Part shown: positions 1 through 9,030 of the stretch, in pieces
How the letters are laid out: the number at the start of each line of letters is the position of its first letter
Position numbering within the stretch: position 1 is the stretch's first letter
Source: Pseudoalteromonas luteoviolacea
Lineage (GTDB): Bacteria > Pseudomonadota > Gammaproteobacteria > Enterobacterales > Alteromonadaceae
NCBI RefSeq assembly: GCF_021654285.1
Contig: NZ_JAKFZS010000010.1
Location: 159,534 to 223,533, forward strand
Direction: 5' to 3'
DNA length: 64,000 nucleotides
Translations under genes and position numbers: made by a program
Notes under the pieces: model-generated
Seen by the model: only the letters and a program-made list of their open reading frames with translations
What the model was told of the DNA's origin: nothing
Databases searched by the model: none

Positions 1-528
1 AAAGCCGCAGTAGTCTTGCCTGATAACGTGTTATTTGAAGGTGGGGCAGGTGAGCGCATACGCCGTAAGTGGCTAAACAACTGCGATGTACATACGATTT
101 TACGATTACCAACAGGTATCTTCTATGCCAATGGTGTTAAAGCAAACGTAGTCTTTTTTGATAATGCTGTTCGTGACGAAAAAGTCCATACCAAAGGTAT
201 TTGGTTTTATGACTTGAGAACAAATAAGCACTTCACACTGAAACAACGTCCAATGATGCTGAGCGATCTGAAAGACTTTATTCAATGCTACAACCCAGAC
301 AACCGTCATGAGCGCGAAGAGACTGAGCGATTCAAATACTACAGCTATGATGAGTTAATCAACCGTGACAAAGCTAGCTTGGATGTGTTTTGGCTCAAAG
401 ATGATAGCCTAGACAACTTAGATAACGTGCCTGCGCCAGATATTTTGCAGCAAGAGATTATAGATCATCTAGAAGCAGCATTAGCTTCATTCAAAGATGT
501 AGCGTCGGGCTTGCCAGTCAGTAAATAA
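1..528 (+). CDS. hsdM: Type I restriction-modification DNA methyltransferase subunit M, C-terminal part (5' end outside window)
   Basis: The frame is open from base 1 and ends at a TAA at 526-528, giving about 175 C-terminal residues of an adenine-specific DNA methylase. The block AAVVLPDNVLFEGGAGERIR followed by LRLPTGIFYANGVKANVVFF is characteristic of HsdM, which modifies adenine in the target chosen by an HsdS subunit. The catalytic NPPF-type motif must lie left of the window. The C-terminus has the normal length and helical character beyond the methylase fold, so the gene looks intact rather than truncated. No hsdS follows: the next gene is a convergent integrase 22 bp away. If an hsdS and hsdR exist they must be upstream of this gene, outside the window. 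The position beside an integrase indicates that it is island cargo. Confidence 0.9.
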   Translation, partial: KAAVVLPDNVLFEGGAGERIRRKWLNNCDVHTILRLPTGIFYANGVKANVVFFDNAVRDEKVHTKGIWFYDLRTNKHFTLKQRPMMLSDLKDFIQCYNPDNRHEREETERFKYYSYDELINRDKASLDVFWLKDDSLDNLDNVPAPDILQQEIIDHLEAALASFKDVASGLPVSK

Positions 529-550
529 AGTTATACCACCATCATAGCAA

Positions 551-1768
551 CTAAATGAGCTTGTGCACTGTAATGACTAACGCTGCCAGAGCGTCTCTCC
601 GCTCTTCCAAATAGTCATATTGGTCATAAATACCTTCGACACCCTTTAACTTGTGATTCAAGCACCTCTCGGCCACATGGCCGGGAGTGCCTTGTTTTGC
701 CAATAGTGTTCGACAAGTGCGGCGTAGGTCATGTACGGTGAAGTGAGGTATATCACCCATTAGATTGGGTGGCTGTTTCTTTTTACCAGCTTCATGTCCA
801 AATAGCTTGGTAATGGCTCGGTTAAGCGTGTCTGGGCCCATGTGAGGGCGCTTACTGGTTCTCCTGCTAGGGAATACAAACTCAGAACCAAACCCTCGTA
901 TTTTTAACTCCTCAAGCCACTTCAATACCTCTGGTGCTAGTGGAATAGTAAAACCTACATTGGTTTTACTGCGTTCCTTTGGTAAATGCCAAAAACCTTC
1001 CTTCAAATCAAACTCTTCCCACTTTGCTTCACACAATTCAGATTTACGAACCCCTAAACAAACTAAGAGAGCACAGGCTAAATAGTTGTCGCGGCTAAAG
1101 CTGGTACTGTTTTCTCTCGCCATACGGAAAAATGCGGTTAGCTCGTCTTCGCTTAACGCTCGATCTTTGCTTTGCTCTATTCCGCCAGCGTCTTTCACAG
1201 TGAAAGCAGAGGCTGGATTACCCTGAAGAAGGTCAAGCTTAATCCCATGGTTAAAAAGCTGCTTACAGTGGCCTAGAGCGTCATTGGCAATGGTTGGTCG
1301 ACCGGAGTCATTAATTGCTGTGATTGTTGTGCGAATATCACGGGCAGTAATTTTATCGAGAGGGATTTCACCAATGTGTGGGGCGATGTCTTTGGTGTAA
1401 ACACGCTTGGGGATATTAGGGTGTTTAAGGCGCTTAACTAGAGTTGGGTACCAATCTTCAAATAAGTCATTAACGGTTTTAATGCTTTCTTGTTCGGCGC
1501 GTTTACGCTGTAAGAGTGGATCAAAGCCCTCACGCACCTGCTTCATTTTAGTAGCAGCATCGGCACGTGCATTCGCTAAAGTAAGATCTTTAACCTTACC
1601 AAGCGTCATTTCACGGCGCTTTTTATTGGAGGTGAAGCGTAGCATCCAGCTCGCAGTGCCCGAAGCTGGGACTACCAAGTACAAGCCCTCACCATCAGCA
1701 TGGCGCTTCGTTTTATCGCCACCAGCTTTAATGAGCGCTTCTACTTTCTTAACCGTTAACTTAGCCAT
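551..1768 (-). CDS. Tyrosine-type site-specific integrase of a genomic island (DUF4102/P4-like N-terminus)
   Basis: This is a 405-residue tyrosine recombinase. Residues 1 to about 90 form the DUF4102-type arm-binding domain (MAKLTVKKVEALIK, then HADGEGLYLVV). The catalytic domain follows, with the first Arg in LLVCLGVRKSELCEAKW, the HxxR box in FTVHDLRRTCRTLL, and the nucleophile Tyr in the terminal GIYDQYDYLEERR segment. The start is supported by a GAGGTGG ribosome site just upstream. It catalyses integration and excision between attP and a chromosomal site. The gene is transcribed away from yicC, and its upstream DNA lies between it and the yicC 3' end, the usual place for an att site. No tRNA gene is adjacent, so yicC is the likely target. 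Mobilizable islands in Vibrio are known to enter the 3' end of yicC; membership of that group is inference. Confidence 0.93.
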   Translation of the reverse strand: MAKLTVKKVEALIKAGGDKTKRHADGEGLYLVVPASGTASWMLRFTSNKKRREMTLGKVKDLTLANARADAATKMKQVREGFDPLLQRKRAEQESIKTVNDLFEDWYPTLVKRLKHPNIPKRVYTKDIAPHIGEIPLDKITARDIRTTITAINDSGRPTIANDALGHCKQLFNHGIKLDLLQGNPASAFTVKDAGGIEQSKDRALSEDELTAFFRMARENSTSFSRDNYLACALLVCLGVRKSELCEAKWEEFDLKEGFWHLPKERSKTNVGFTIPLAPEVLKWLEELKIRGFGSEFVFPSRRTSKRPHMGPDTLNRAITKLFGHEAGKKKQPPNLMGDIPHFTVHDLRRTCRTLLAKQGTPGHVAERCLNHKLKGVEGIYDQYDYLEERRDALAALVITVHKLI

Positions 1769-1850
1769 AACCCACCTCTAGCAGTGCATGATCTCGGTGA
1801 ATATCGATTACCCACCACTTACGTTTATAGTAAGTCTATCATACCCACCA

Positions 1851-1879
1851 CATTAACCACCAGTTGGTGGTGGTTAATG
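1851..1879. repeat. Inverted repeat in the integrase upstream region
   Basis: Arms CATTAACCACCA (1851-1862) and TGGTGGTTAATG (1868-1879) match perfectly around a 5-nt spacer. Neither strand has a T-run after it, so a terminator is unlikely. It lies about 70 bp upstream of the integrase start and 90 bp from the yicC stop. An operator for int, or an arm/excisionase binding site, fits better. Confidence 0.6.
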
Positions 1880-1949
1880 GTGTATTAAAGAATACTAAAG
1901 TGGAAAGTTGTTTTTTCTAAGTTGTTGTATTTTTGATTATTAAATCCAA

Positions 1950-2000
1950 TAAAATACAATTATGGAGATTACTCAATATTCTGGATCTGCTCACGCATTT
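1950..2000. other. Candidate island/chromosome junction (att site) at the 3' end of yicC
   Basis: Everything to the left (integrase, hsdM) is island-like and everything to the right is conserved core. The yicC reading frame runs intact to its stop at 1969-1971 with the normal C-terminus REQIQNIE, as expected if integration regenerates the gene end. The partner repeat at the far end of the island is outside the window, so the exact core cannot be read here. The boundaries given are approximate. Confidence 0.35.
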
Positions 2001-2829
2001 GTTCAATCAGTACTTTTAGCTCTACCGCGGCATTGGTGATCTCAGCATTGATAGATTTAGAGGCAAGTGTATTCGACTCACGGTTAAACTCTTGCATCAT
2101 AAAGTCTAAACGACGGCCGCATGCGCCACCTTTTTTCAAGATTTTATGCGTCTCTTTGACGTGAGATTTTAAGCGGTCTAGCTCTTCTGCCACATCTTGC
2201 TTTTGTGCAAGGTAAATAAGTTCTTGCTCTAAGCGTGATTCATCGATTTCCGTTTGTAGCTCTTCCAGTTTTTGTGTGAGCTTGTCACGCTGCCATTTAG
2301 TCACTTCTGGCATGTGGCCTTCAACAACGGCGACTTGTTCAAGAATACCGTCTAGGCGTGTGGTGATCATGCTCCCAAGGTTTGCACCTTCAGAGGCTCT
2401 TGCCGCTTTAAAGTCTTGTACGACTTCGTCAAAACCGGCAAGTAATGCACTGTTTACTTCATCTAAATCGACTTCTTCAGCTTCCATAACGCCTGGCCAG
2501 CGCAAGATTTCAGTTGGGTTGATATCACCACCGCTGATAGATTGCACCCATTTAGCATTTTCTAAAATTTGTTTGGCTAGGGTTTCGTTAATAGACAGCT
2601 GACCAACATGCGCTGGATTTGCTGCAAATTTTAAATAGACTTCTACTTTGCCTCGTTGCAGTTGCTTGCGAAGGCGTTCACGTACTACTGGCTCTAATGC
2701 CCTGAATTGCTCCGGCGCGCGGATAAATGTCTCGAGATAACGTTGATTGACTGAGCGGATCTCCCAAACCCCAGTGCCCCAATCGCCTTTTACCTCTTTT
2801 CGAGCGTAGGCGGTCATACTATGGATCAT
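1969..2829 (-). CDS. yicC: YicC-family endoribonuclease
   Basis: The product is 286 residues, essentially the length of E. coli YicC. It opens with MIHSMTAYARKEVKGDWG, the conserved YicC N-terminus, and carries the C-terminal DUF1732 block (GRRLDFMMQEFNRESNTLASK). A long charged helical middle (about residues 140-230) is typical. Family members are endoribonucleases linked to RNA decay, acting in the cytoplasm. The gene is divergent from rph with about 150 bp between the starts, the same arrangement as in many gammaproteobacteria. Its 3' end forms the border with the integrase-bearing island, yet the coding sequence shows no truncation. Confidence 0.95.
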   Translation of the reverse strand: MIHSMTAYARKEVKGDWGTGVWEIRSVNQRYLETFIRAPEQFRALEPVVRERLRKQLQRGKVEVYLKFAANPAHVGQLSINETLAKQILENAKWVQSISGGDINPTEILRWPGVMEAEEVDLDEVNSALLAGFDEVVQDFKAARASEGANLGSMITTRLDGILEQVAVVEGHMPEVTKWQRDKLTQKLEELQTEIDESRLEQELIYLAQKQDVAEELDRLKSHVKETHKILKKGGACGRRLDFMMQEFNRESNTLASKSINAEITNAAVELKVLIEQMREQIQNIE

Positions 2830-2922
2830 ATAAAGTTCCTATTTAATTAAGTTTGCGTGGCCATTATAGCCTAAGAAAAACGCTGCTCGATAGGTAAAGC
2901 TAAGATTTCTTTTGGTATTGCG

Positions 2923-2951
2923 TGGCATAGCGCAAAGGATCCCTTTATAAT
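2923..2951 (+). promoter_or_regulatory. Putative sigma-70 promoter of rph-pyrE
   Basis: A perfect -10 hexamer TATAAT lies at 2946-2951, with a weak -35 TGGCAT at 2923-2928 and a 17-bp spacer. It is 31 bp upstream of the rph start, between the divergent yicC and rph genes. Confidence 0.5.
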
Positions 2952-2982
2952 ATTGCGAAACTTTGATGATAGGGGAACGTGG

Positions 2983-3696
2983 ATGCGTCCAAGCGAAAGA
3001 ACTGCAAATCAGATTAGACCTGTAACATTTACCCGTAACTATACAATGCATGCTGAAGGCTCAGTGCTTGTAGAGTTTGGCAATACAAAAGTGCTGTGTA
3101 CAGCGACTGTGGAAGCGGGCGTACCGCGCTTTATGAAAGGACAAGGTAAAGGTTGGATCACTGCAGAGTATGGCATGCTTCCTCGCTCTACTCACACTCG
3201 CAATGGCCGCGAAGCTGCAAAAGGCAAGCAAGGCGGTCGTACGATGGAAATTCAACGCCTTATCGCACGCGCTTTACGTGCTGCGGTTGACCTATCGGCG
3301 CTAGGTGAAAACACCATTACAATTGACTGTGATGTGCTGCAAGCAGACGGTGGTACACGTACAGCATCAATCAGTGGTGCATGTGTGGCATTGGTTGACG
3401 CACTGACGCACATGCGTGCTAAAGGCATGATCAATGCAAACCCTCTTAAGTTCATGATTGCCGCGATTTCTGTTGGTGTATACAACGGAGAAGCGATCAG
3501 TGACTTAGAGTACCTTGAAGACTCAGAAGCAGAAACTGACATGAACGTGATCATGACAGAAACAGGTAAGCTGATTGAAGTGCAAGGTACTGCTGAAGGC
3601 GAACCTTTCTCATTCGAAGAGCTGGACGAGTTGCTGGCACTCGCTAAGCACTCAATTCGCGAGATCATCGATATTCAAAAACAAGCATTAGCGTAA
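2983..3696 (+). CDS. rph: Ribonuclease PH
   Basis: This is a phosphorolytic 3'-5' exoribonuclease that trims tRNA precursors. From the ATG at 2983 the protein is 237 residues, matching the E. coli enzyme. The frame stays open upstream to a TTG at 2953, but AGGGGA at 2971-2976 sits at proper distance from the ATG, which is followed by the family N-terminus [14 protein letters not shown]. Visible family blocks include [20 protein letters not shown] and [20 protein letters not shown], the phosphate/RNA-binding core, and the C-terminal [20 protein letters not shown]. It is followed after 14 bp by pyrE, a classic rph-pyrE operon. The intact C-terminus differs from the frameshifted rph of E. coli K-12. 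Confidence 0.97.
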   Translation: MRPSERTANQIRPVTFTRNYTMHAEGSVLVEFGNTKVLCTATVEAGVPRFMKGQGKGWITAEYGMLPRSTHTRNGREAAKGKQGGRTMEIQRLIARALRAAVDLSALGENTITIDCDVLQADGGTRTASISGACVALVDALTHMRAKGMINANPLKFMIAAISVGVYNGEAISDLEYLEDSEAETDMNVIMTETGKLIEVQGTAEGEPFSFEELDELLALAKHSIREIIDIQKQALA

Positions 3697-3710
3697 GCAG
3701 TAGGTGAGTT

Positions 3711-4355
3711 ATGAAACAGTATCAAAAAGATTTTATTGAATTTGCGCTAGAAAAGCAGGTACTAAAGTTTGGCGAGTTTACGCTTAAATCTGGTCGTACT
3801 AGCCCTTATTTCTTTAATGCTGGCTTATTTAACACGGGTCGTGACCTTGCGCGTTTAGGTCGTTTTTATGCTGCAGCACTAGAAGATGCGGGCATTGCTT
3901 ATGATGTGTTATTTGGCCCAGCCTATAAAGGCATTCCAATTGCGACAACAACTGCTGTTGCACTGGCTGATCACCATGACAAAGACGTACCTTACTGCTT
4001 TAATCGTAAAGAGAAAAAGCAACACGGTGAAGGCGGAAACCTAGTTGGTTCTGAGCTTAAAGGCCGTATTATGTTGGTTGATGATGTGATCACAGCTGGT
4101 ACTGCAATTCGTGAATCGATGGAAATTATTAAGGCGAACGAAGCAGACTTAGCTGGTGTATTGATTGCCCTTGACCGTCAGGAAAAAGGTAAAGGTGAGC
4201 TTTCTGCAATTCAAGAAGTAGAGCGTGACTTTGGCACAGAAGTGGTGTCGATTGTTAAGCTTGCTGATCTCATTACTTACCTAGAGCAACAAGGTAGCGC
4301 GTCTGAGCATCTGGCGGCAGTTAAAGCGTATCGTGACCAATACGGTGTTGCTTAA
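3711..4355 (+). CDS. pyrE: Orotate phosphoribosyltransferase
   Basis: PyrE converts orotate and PRPP to orotidine monophosphate in pyrimidine synthesis. The 214-residue length is normal. The PRPP-binding signature is clear as [17 protein letters not shown] near residue 120, and the substrate loop around [13 protein letters not shown] carries the catalytic lysine region. The gene follows rph after 14 bp with a TAGGTGAG ribosome site and ends just before a strong terminator, so rph-pyrE is a two-gene unit. Confidence 0.97.
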   Translation: MKQYQKDFIEFALEKQVLKFGEFTLKSGRTSPYFFNAGLFNTGRDLARLGRFYAAALEDAGIAYDVLFGPAYKGIPIATTTAVALADHHDKDVPYCFNRKEKKQHGEGGNLVGSELKGRIMLVDDVITAGTAIRESMEIIKANEADLAGVLIALDRQEKGKGELSAIQEVERDFGTEVVSIVKLADLITYLEQQGSASEHLAAVKAYRDQYGVA

Positions 4356-4380
4356 GTTGTGACTTAATGAAGTATTGACT

Positions 4381-4412
4381 AAAAATACCAGCCAACAGGC
4401 TGGTATTTTTTT
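4381..4412 (+). terminator. Rho-independent terminator after pyrE
   Basis: AATACCAGCC and GGCTGGTATT pair around an AACA loop and are followed by a T-run. The flanking A and T runs make it suitable for both directions. Confidence 0.9.
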
Positions 4413-4501
4413 GTCTGTGCAAAAGTGTTTTGCGTACAAAGTCAGCCTAGGCTCATTGGAGTATGTTACTCTAAGGGCAATTTTCATAACTAGCTGAACT
4501 T

Positions 4502-5851
4502 ATGCATATTCATATTCTTGGGATCTGCGGCACCTTTATGGGGGGCATTGCAGCCATCGCACAATCTTTGGGCCATAAAGTCACGGGCTCAGACCAAAAT
4601 GTTTACCCGCCAATGAGTACCCAACTTGAGTCTTTGGGTATTGAATTAACGCAAGGTTATGATCCCGCTCAGTTGGAGCCAAGACCAGATGTGGTTGTGA
4701 TAGGCAATGCAATGAGTCGCGGTAACCCTTGTGTAGAGTATGTGTTAGAGAAGGGCCTGCCGTATACATCAGGACCTGAGTGGTTAAAACAGCATGTATT
4801 GCAAGATGCTTGGGTACTCGCTGTTGCTGGTACACATGGCAAAACCACCACAGCCAGTATGTTAGCTTGGTTGCTTGAATATGCAGGTCTTAAACCCGGC
4901 TTTTTAATTGGTGGGATTGTGCAAAACTTTGGTTTATCCGCACGGGTTACCGATACGCCATTTTTTGTTATCGAAGCCGATGAATATGACACCGCTTTTT
5001 TCGACAAGCGCAGCAAGTTTGTTCACTATTTACCACGTACGTTAATTCTGAATAACCTCGAGTTTGATCATGCAGATATTTTTGCTGATTTAAATGCCAT
5101 CCAGACTCAGTTCCACCATTTGATCAGAACCCTGCCTGGGCTGGGGAAAGCGATTTATCCAGCACAAGATAGTGCAATAAATGAGGTATTAGCGCGTGGT
5201 TTTTGGAGTCAAAAAGAATCGCTTGGTGGAGACTGGTCGTATCAATTAACCGCGCCAGATGGCAGCCGCTTTAATGTGCTGCTAGAGGGTAAAGAAGTTG
5301 GTGAGGTAAACTGGTCTGCCATTGGTGAGCACAATGTGAAAAATGCCATTATGGCCATTGCTGCCGCGCGTCATGTCGGGATCCCAGTTGAGGTAAGCAT
5401 TGAAGCACTGCAAACTTTCAAGTCGCCAAAACGTCGTATGGAACTCAAAGCCGAAATAGGTGGAGTGAGTGTATATGATGACTTTGCACATCATCCAACT
5501 GCGATTGAAACGACGCTTGCAGGGCTTCGTGCCAAAGTGGGTAGTGATGAAATCATTGCTATTTTGGAGCCGCGTTCAAATACCATGAAAATGGGCGTGC
5601 ACCAAGATACGTTAATGAATGCGCTTGGCGCCGCTGATGAGGCTTTAGTCTATGAGCCACAAGGCCTTTCATGGTCTTTAAAAGAAGCGGCAGTAAAAGC
5701 GGGTCGCCAATGTTTTGCGAGTACAGATGATATTATTAAGTACGTCACTTCGCAGGCCAAACCAAATCAGCATATTTTAATTATGAGTAACGGTGGTTTT
5801 AATGGCATTCATGATGCCCTAACCGCTGAGCTTAAAAAGGTAATGTCATAA
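4502..5851 (+). CDS. mpl: UDP-N-acetylmuramate:L-alanyl-gamma-D-glutamyl-meso-diaminopimelate ligase
   Basis: Mpl recycles cell-wall peptides by joining the tripeptide to UDP-MurNAc in the cytoplasm. The 449-residue protein begins [17 protein letters not shown], the Mpl form of the Mur-ligase N-terminal fold, and has the P-loop [18 protein letters not shown] near residue 110. Mur-ligase middle and C-terminal domains follow, including [17 protein letters not shown] and the [10 protein letters not shown] motif that separates Mpl/MurC from other ligases. It is followed by ubiX after only 4 bp, so co-transcription is likely. Confidence 0.96.
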   Translation: MHIHILGICGTFMGGIAAIAQSLGHKVTGSDQNVYPPMSTQLESLGIELTQGYDPAQLEPRPDVVVIGNAMSRGNPCVEYVLEKGLPYTSGPEWLKQHVLQDAWVLAVAGTHGKTTTASMLAWLLEYAGLKPGFLIGGIVQNFGLSARVTDTPFFVIEADEYDTAFFDKRSKFVHYLPRTLILNNLEFDHADIFADLNAIQTQFHHLIRTLPGLGKAIYPAQDSAINEVLARGFWSQKESLGGDWSYQLTAPDGSRFNVLLEGKEVGEVNWSAIGEHNVKNAIMAIAAARHVGIPVEVSIEALQTFKSPKRRMELKAEIGGVSVYDDFAHHPTAIETTLAGLRAKVGSDEIIAILEPRSNTMKMGVHQDTLMNALGAADEALVYEPQGLSWSLKEAAVKAGRQCFASTDDIIKYVTSQAKPNQHILIMSNGGFNGIHDALTAELKKVMS

Positions 5852-5855
5852 ACCT

Positions 5856-6473
5856 ATGTCACAATTTAAAGATCCAATTACGTTAGCATTTAGCGGTGCA
5901 TCGGGTGCACCATATGGCCTACGTTTATTAGAAGTTTTGGTCGCACTTGATTATCAAGTCTTTGTGCTTATCTCCAGCGCCGCGCGCGTGGTACTGGATA
6001 CTGAGTCCAACGTTAAACTCTCTGGTAATGAAGCCAAAGCCACTGAACAGCTTAGTGCGTTATGCAAAGCCAAAGAAGGTCAAATTCAAGTCTTTGGGAA
6101 AGACAACTGGTTTAGTCCCGTTGCATCCGGTTCTGCCGCACCGAAAAAAATGGTGGTGTGTCCGTGTAGCGCAGGAAGTGTCTCAGCGATTGCACTGGGT
6201 GCATCAGATAACTTACTTGAGCGTGCAGCGGATGTGGTGATTAAAGAGCATGGGCAGTTAATATTGGTGCCAAGAGAGACGCCATTTAGCCCGATCCATT
6301 TGGAAAATATGCTCAAACTGAGTCAATTGGGCGTCACTATTATGCCTGCTGCGCCGGGCTTTTATCATCAACCACAGTCAATCGAGGATCTGGTTGATTT
6401 TATGGTGGCACGGATTTTAGACCATCTAAACATCGAACATAATCTGGCAAAACGCTGGGGATATGGCGACTAA
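5856..6473 (+). CDS. ubiX: Flavin prenyltransferase UbiX
   Basis: UbiX prenylates FMN to make the prenyl-FMN cofactor of UbiD, the ubiquinone-pathway decarboxylase. The protein is 205 residues. The FMN-binding N-terminus [20 protein letters not shown], the middle [20 protein letters not shown] and the C-terminal [20 protein letters not shown] are family hallmarks. It starts 4 bp after mpl, with only a weak ribosome site, consistent with translational coupling. An ABC exporter operon follows within 45 bp. Confidence 0.95.
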   Translation: MSQFKDPITLAFSGASGAPYGLRLLEVLVALDYQVFVLISSAARVVLDTESNVKLSGNEAKATEQLSALCKAKEGQIQVFGKDNWFSPVASGSAAPKKMVVCPCSAGSVSAIALGASDNLLERAADVVIKEHGQLILVPRETPFSPIHLENMLKLSQLGVTIMPAAPGFYHQPQSIEDLVDFMVARILDHLNIEHNLAKRWGYGD

Positions 6474-6515
6474 ATTGTTTGAAAACACATTATGGGGATT
6501 GGGGATCCGAAATAC

Positions 6516-7436
6516 ATGACAACTGCATTAAGTATAAAAGGCTTAAAAAAAGTCTATAAAAACGGTGTTGAAGCCGTTAAAGGGATAGATTTAGAGGTCC
6601 AAGAAGGGGATTTCTTCGCATTGCTAGGCCCAAATGGGGCGGGCAAGTCAACAACAATTGGGGTTATTGCCTCTTTGGTGAATAAAACCCAAGGTGAGGT
6701 CAGTGTTTTTGGCCACTCAATTGATACCGCATTAGAAGAGGCGAAATCTGAGCTTGGTTTAGTCCCTCAGGAGTTCAACTTTAGCCAGTTCGAAACGCTG
6801 AGCCAAATTTTGGTGAATCAAGCAGGCTACTATGGCGTACCTCGCCAAGTTGCACATCAGCGCGCCGAGAAATACCTCAAGCAGCTAGGACTGTTTGATA
6901 AAAAAGACAAGCAAGCACGTACCTTATCTGGAGGTATGAAACGCCGTTTAATGATCGCCCGTGCACTGATGCATGAGCCAAAGCTATTGATATTGGATGA
7001 GCCTACTGCGGGTGTGGACATAGAGCTAAGACGCTCGATGTGGGATTTCTTGCGCGAAATTAACAGCCAAGGTGTCACCATTATCTTAACGACTCACTAT
7101 TTAGAAGAGGCTGAGTTATTGTGTCGCAATATCGCCATTATCGACAAAGGGGTTATTGTTGAGCACACTACGATAAAAGCCTTGTTAGCAAAGCTGGACA
7201 AAGAAACCTTTATCTTAGACTTACAAGCGCCCATCAAGCCAGTGTCGCTGTCAGGGTACCAGTTTACCTTGATTGATGATCACACCCTTGAAGTCGAAGT
7301 GGAGAAGTCACAAGGGCTTAATGGCGTTTTTGCGCAATTGAGCGAGCAGGGCAATACAGTGTTAAGTATGCGCAATAAAGCGAATCGCTTAGAAGAGCTA
7401 TTTGTGGGGTTATTAGAGCAGGGGCGTAAGCAATGA
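6516..7436 (+). CDS. yadG: ABC exporter ATP-binding subunit, YadG-type
   Basis: The 306-residue ATPase of an ABC-2 type exporter has Walker A LLGPNGAGKSTTIG near residue 45, the signature LSGGMKRRLMIARAL and Walker B LLILDEPTAGVD, followed by the H-loop TTHYLEEAE. A longer frame opens at the ATG at 6492, but that start has no ribosome site. The ATG at 6516 follows GGGGAT and gives the same N-terminus and length as E. coli YadG. Its stop overlaps the start of the permease gene by 4 bp (ATGA), the usual coupling. The exported substrate of YadGH is unknown. Confidence 0.93.
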   Translation: MTTALSIKGLKKVYKNGVEAVKGIDLEVQEGDFFALLGPNGAGKSTTIGVIASLVNKTQGEVSVFGHSIDTALEEAKSELGLVPQEFNFSQFETLSQILVNQAGYYGVPRQVAHQRAEKYLKQLGLFDKKDKQARTLSGGMKRRLMIARALMHEPKLLILDEPTAGVDIELRRSMWDFLREINSQGVTIILTTHYLEEAELLCRNIAIIDKGVIVEHTTIKALLAKLDKETFILDLQAPIKPVSLSGYQFTLIDDHTLEVEVEKSQGLNGVFAQLSEQGNTVLSMRNKANRLEELFVGLLEQGRKQ

Positions 7437-8206
7437 GCATATTAAAATATCGTGTTGCACTGAAGAGTATTTGGATTAAAGAGTGTATACGCTTTTTGCG
7501 CATTTGGGTGCAAACCTTAGTACCGCCAGCCATTACGATGACACTTTATTTTATCATTTTTGGTAGCTTGATTGGGTCGCGCATTGGTGAAATGGGCGGC
7601 TTTGGCTACATGGAGTTTATTGTGCCGGGTCTTATCATGATGTCGGTGATCACCAACTCCTATTCAAATGTGGCGTCTAGCTTTTACTCAACAAAGTTTC
7701 AAAAGAGTATTGAAGAATTATTGGTTGCGCCAGTACCTAACTATGTGATTGTACTCGGTTACATGGGGGGCGGTATGGCTCGTGGCATGCTGGTGGGCTT
7801 AATTGTCAGCTTGGTTAGTTTGTTTTTTGTGGATATTCAAATTCATAATATCGCCGTGATTGTGGCCACTGTGGTGCTCACTTCCGCTGTTTTTGCACTT
7901 GGCGGTTTGATCAACGCCGTGTATGCAAACAGCTTTGATGATATCAGTATTATTCCGACCTTTGTGCTAACGCCGTTGACGTATCTGGGTGGGGTATTCT
8001 ACTCGATTCAGTTGCTCCCTGAGTTTTGGCAAGGGGTATCTCAAATCAACCCAATCATTTATATGGTTAACGCATTCAGATATGGCTTCTTAGGTGTATC
8101 TGACGTCAATATCTATGTTGCATTTGGCGTGCTCATTGGTTTTATTTCTGTGCTATTTACGATAGCGCTGACACTGATTAAGCGTGGTGTTGGACTAAGA
8201 CACTAA
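7433..8206 (+). CDS. yadH: ABC-2 type exporter permease, YadH-type
   Basis: This 257-residue integral membrane protein has about six hydrophobic segments and the ABC-2 hallmark near the C-terminus (TPLTYLGGVFYSIQLLPEFW followed by INPIIYMVNAFRYG). It overlaps the ATPase gene by 4 bp and should form a homodimeric pore with two ATPase subunits in the inner membrane. Length and order match E. coli YadGH. No accessory membrane-fusion gene is present. The substrate cannot be inferred. Confidence 0.92.
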   Translation: MSILKYRVALKSIWIKECIRFLRIWVQTLVPPAITMTLYFIIFGSLIGSRIGEMGGFGYMEFIVPGLIMMSVITNSYSNVASSFYSTKFQKSIEELLVAPVPNYVIVLGYMGGGMARGMLVGLIVSLVSLFFVDIQIHNIAVIVATVVLTSAVFALGGLINAVYANSFDDISIIPTFVLTPLTYLGGVFYSIQLLPEFWQGVSQINPIIYMVNAFRYGFLGVSDVNIYVAFGVLIGFISVLFTIALTLIKRGVGLRH

Positions 8207-8211
8207 CAGAT

Positions 8212-8257
8212 AGCAGAGCGCAAGCTCTGCTTTTCCCCTCTTCTAGGGGGATTTTAT
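8212..8257 (+). terminator. Terminator after the YadGH-type operon (two successive hairpins)
   Basis: The first hairpin is AGCAGAGC/GCTCTGCT around a GCAA loop (8212-8231), followed by TTT. The second is CCCCT/AGGGG (8235-8249), followed by ATTTTATT. Either could end the transcript. Confidence 0.75.
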
Positions 8258-8315
8258 TCCTCACCCTATTTACTTTGGCCCCCAAGCTTTTAAAATTGCC
8301 CCATTCAAATGCAAT

Positions 8316-9002
8316 ATGATAAGTAACATGGCTGACGCAAACTCTCGAAGTATCACGACAAATCAGACTGGGCTACATGAAAAGCTCGACGAAATCGTTC
8401 ATAAGCACTTAAGTGCAGAGTTCAAAAAGCCCATTGCTGAGCACACCTTAAGAGCGTTTAATGAGGTTAATGAAAAAGTACAGGCTTTTTCAGGTCCTAT
8501 TATTCTAGATTCATGCTGTGGTGTCGGTGAGAGTACCGCAAACTTGGCAAAGCGTCATTCCGATGCCTTAGTGATTGGCATTGATAAATCATCGCATCGC
8601 CTTGATAAACACGATGTTGAGTACAAGCAAGATGAGCACGGTCAATATATATTGGTACAAGCCGATTTAAATGATTTTTGGCGCTTGGCTTATGAAGCTA
8701 ATTGGCAGCCTAGTCACCATTATTTGCTGTATCCAAACCCATGGCCAAAAGCCAAGCATATTCAAAGGCGTTGGCATGGTGCCGCTGTTTTCCCTTTTAT
8801 TGTTAAACTTGGCGGTGTATTGGAAGTGAGAAGTAACTGGTCTATTTATGTCGAGGAGTTTGCAAGAGCACTGCAGCTTGCGGGCGTTACAGTTGACGCT
8901 GAGGCGTATGAAAGTGAGTACGCAATCACGCCATTTGAGCGCAAGTACTGGGCCAGTGGCCAATCCAGTACGCGCTTAGTGGTGAATTTAAGCCAAATTT
9001 AA
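8316..9002 (+). CDS. Divergent TrmB-family SAM-dependent methyltransferase
   Basis: A class I methyltransferase of 228 residues. The SAM site is visible as IILDSCCGVGESTANLAKRH near residue 64, with the acidic strand-2 end in VIGIDKSSHRL. The stretch LLYPNPWPKAKHIQRRWHG corresponds to the TrmB signature FPDPWHKxRHxKRR, so the fold is that of tRNA (guanine-46-N7) methyltransferase. Two signature residues differ (PDPWH reads PNPWP), and the basic N-terminal region of true TrmB is absent. It is therefore probably a paralogue with a changed substrate or activity. The start is uncertain: ATG at 8316 or 8328, neither with a strong ribosome site. It is a single gene, convergent with the next one. 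Confidence 0.75.
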   Translation: MISNMADANSRSITTNQTGLHEKLDEIVHKHLSAEFKKPIAEHTLRAFNEVNEKVQAFSGPIILDSCCGVGESTANLAKRHSDALVIGIDKSSHRLDKHDVEYKQDEHGQYILVQADLNDFWRLAYEANWQPSHHYLLYPNPWPKAKHIQRRWHGAAVFPFIVKLGGVLEVRSNWSIYVEEFARALQLAGVTVDAEAYESEYAITPFERKYWASGQSSTRLVVNLSQI

Positions 9003-9006
9003 TCGG

Positions 9007-9030
9007 TGAGGCCATCATAGCTAGGCCTCA
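9007..9030. terminator. Weak hairpin between convergent genes
   Basis: TGAGGCC (9007-9013) pairs with GGCCTCA (9024-9030). It sits where the TrmB-like gene and the GGDEF-EAL gene end face to face. There is no clear T-run on either strand. Confidence 0.35.
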
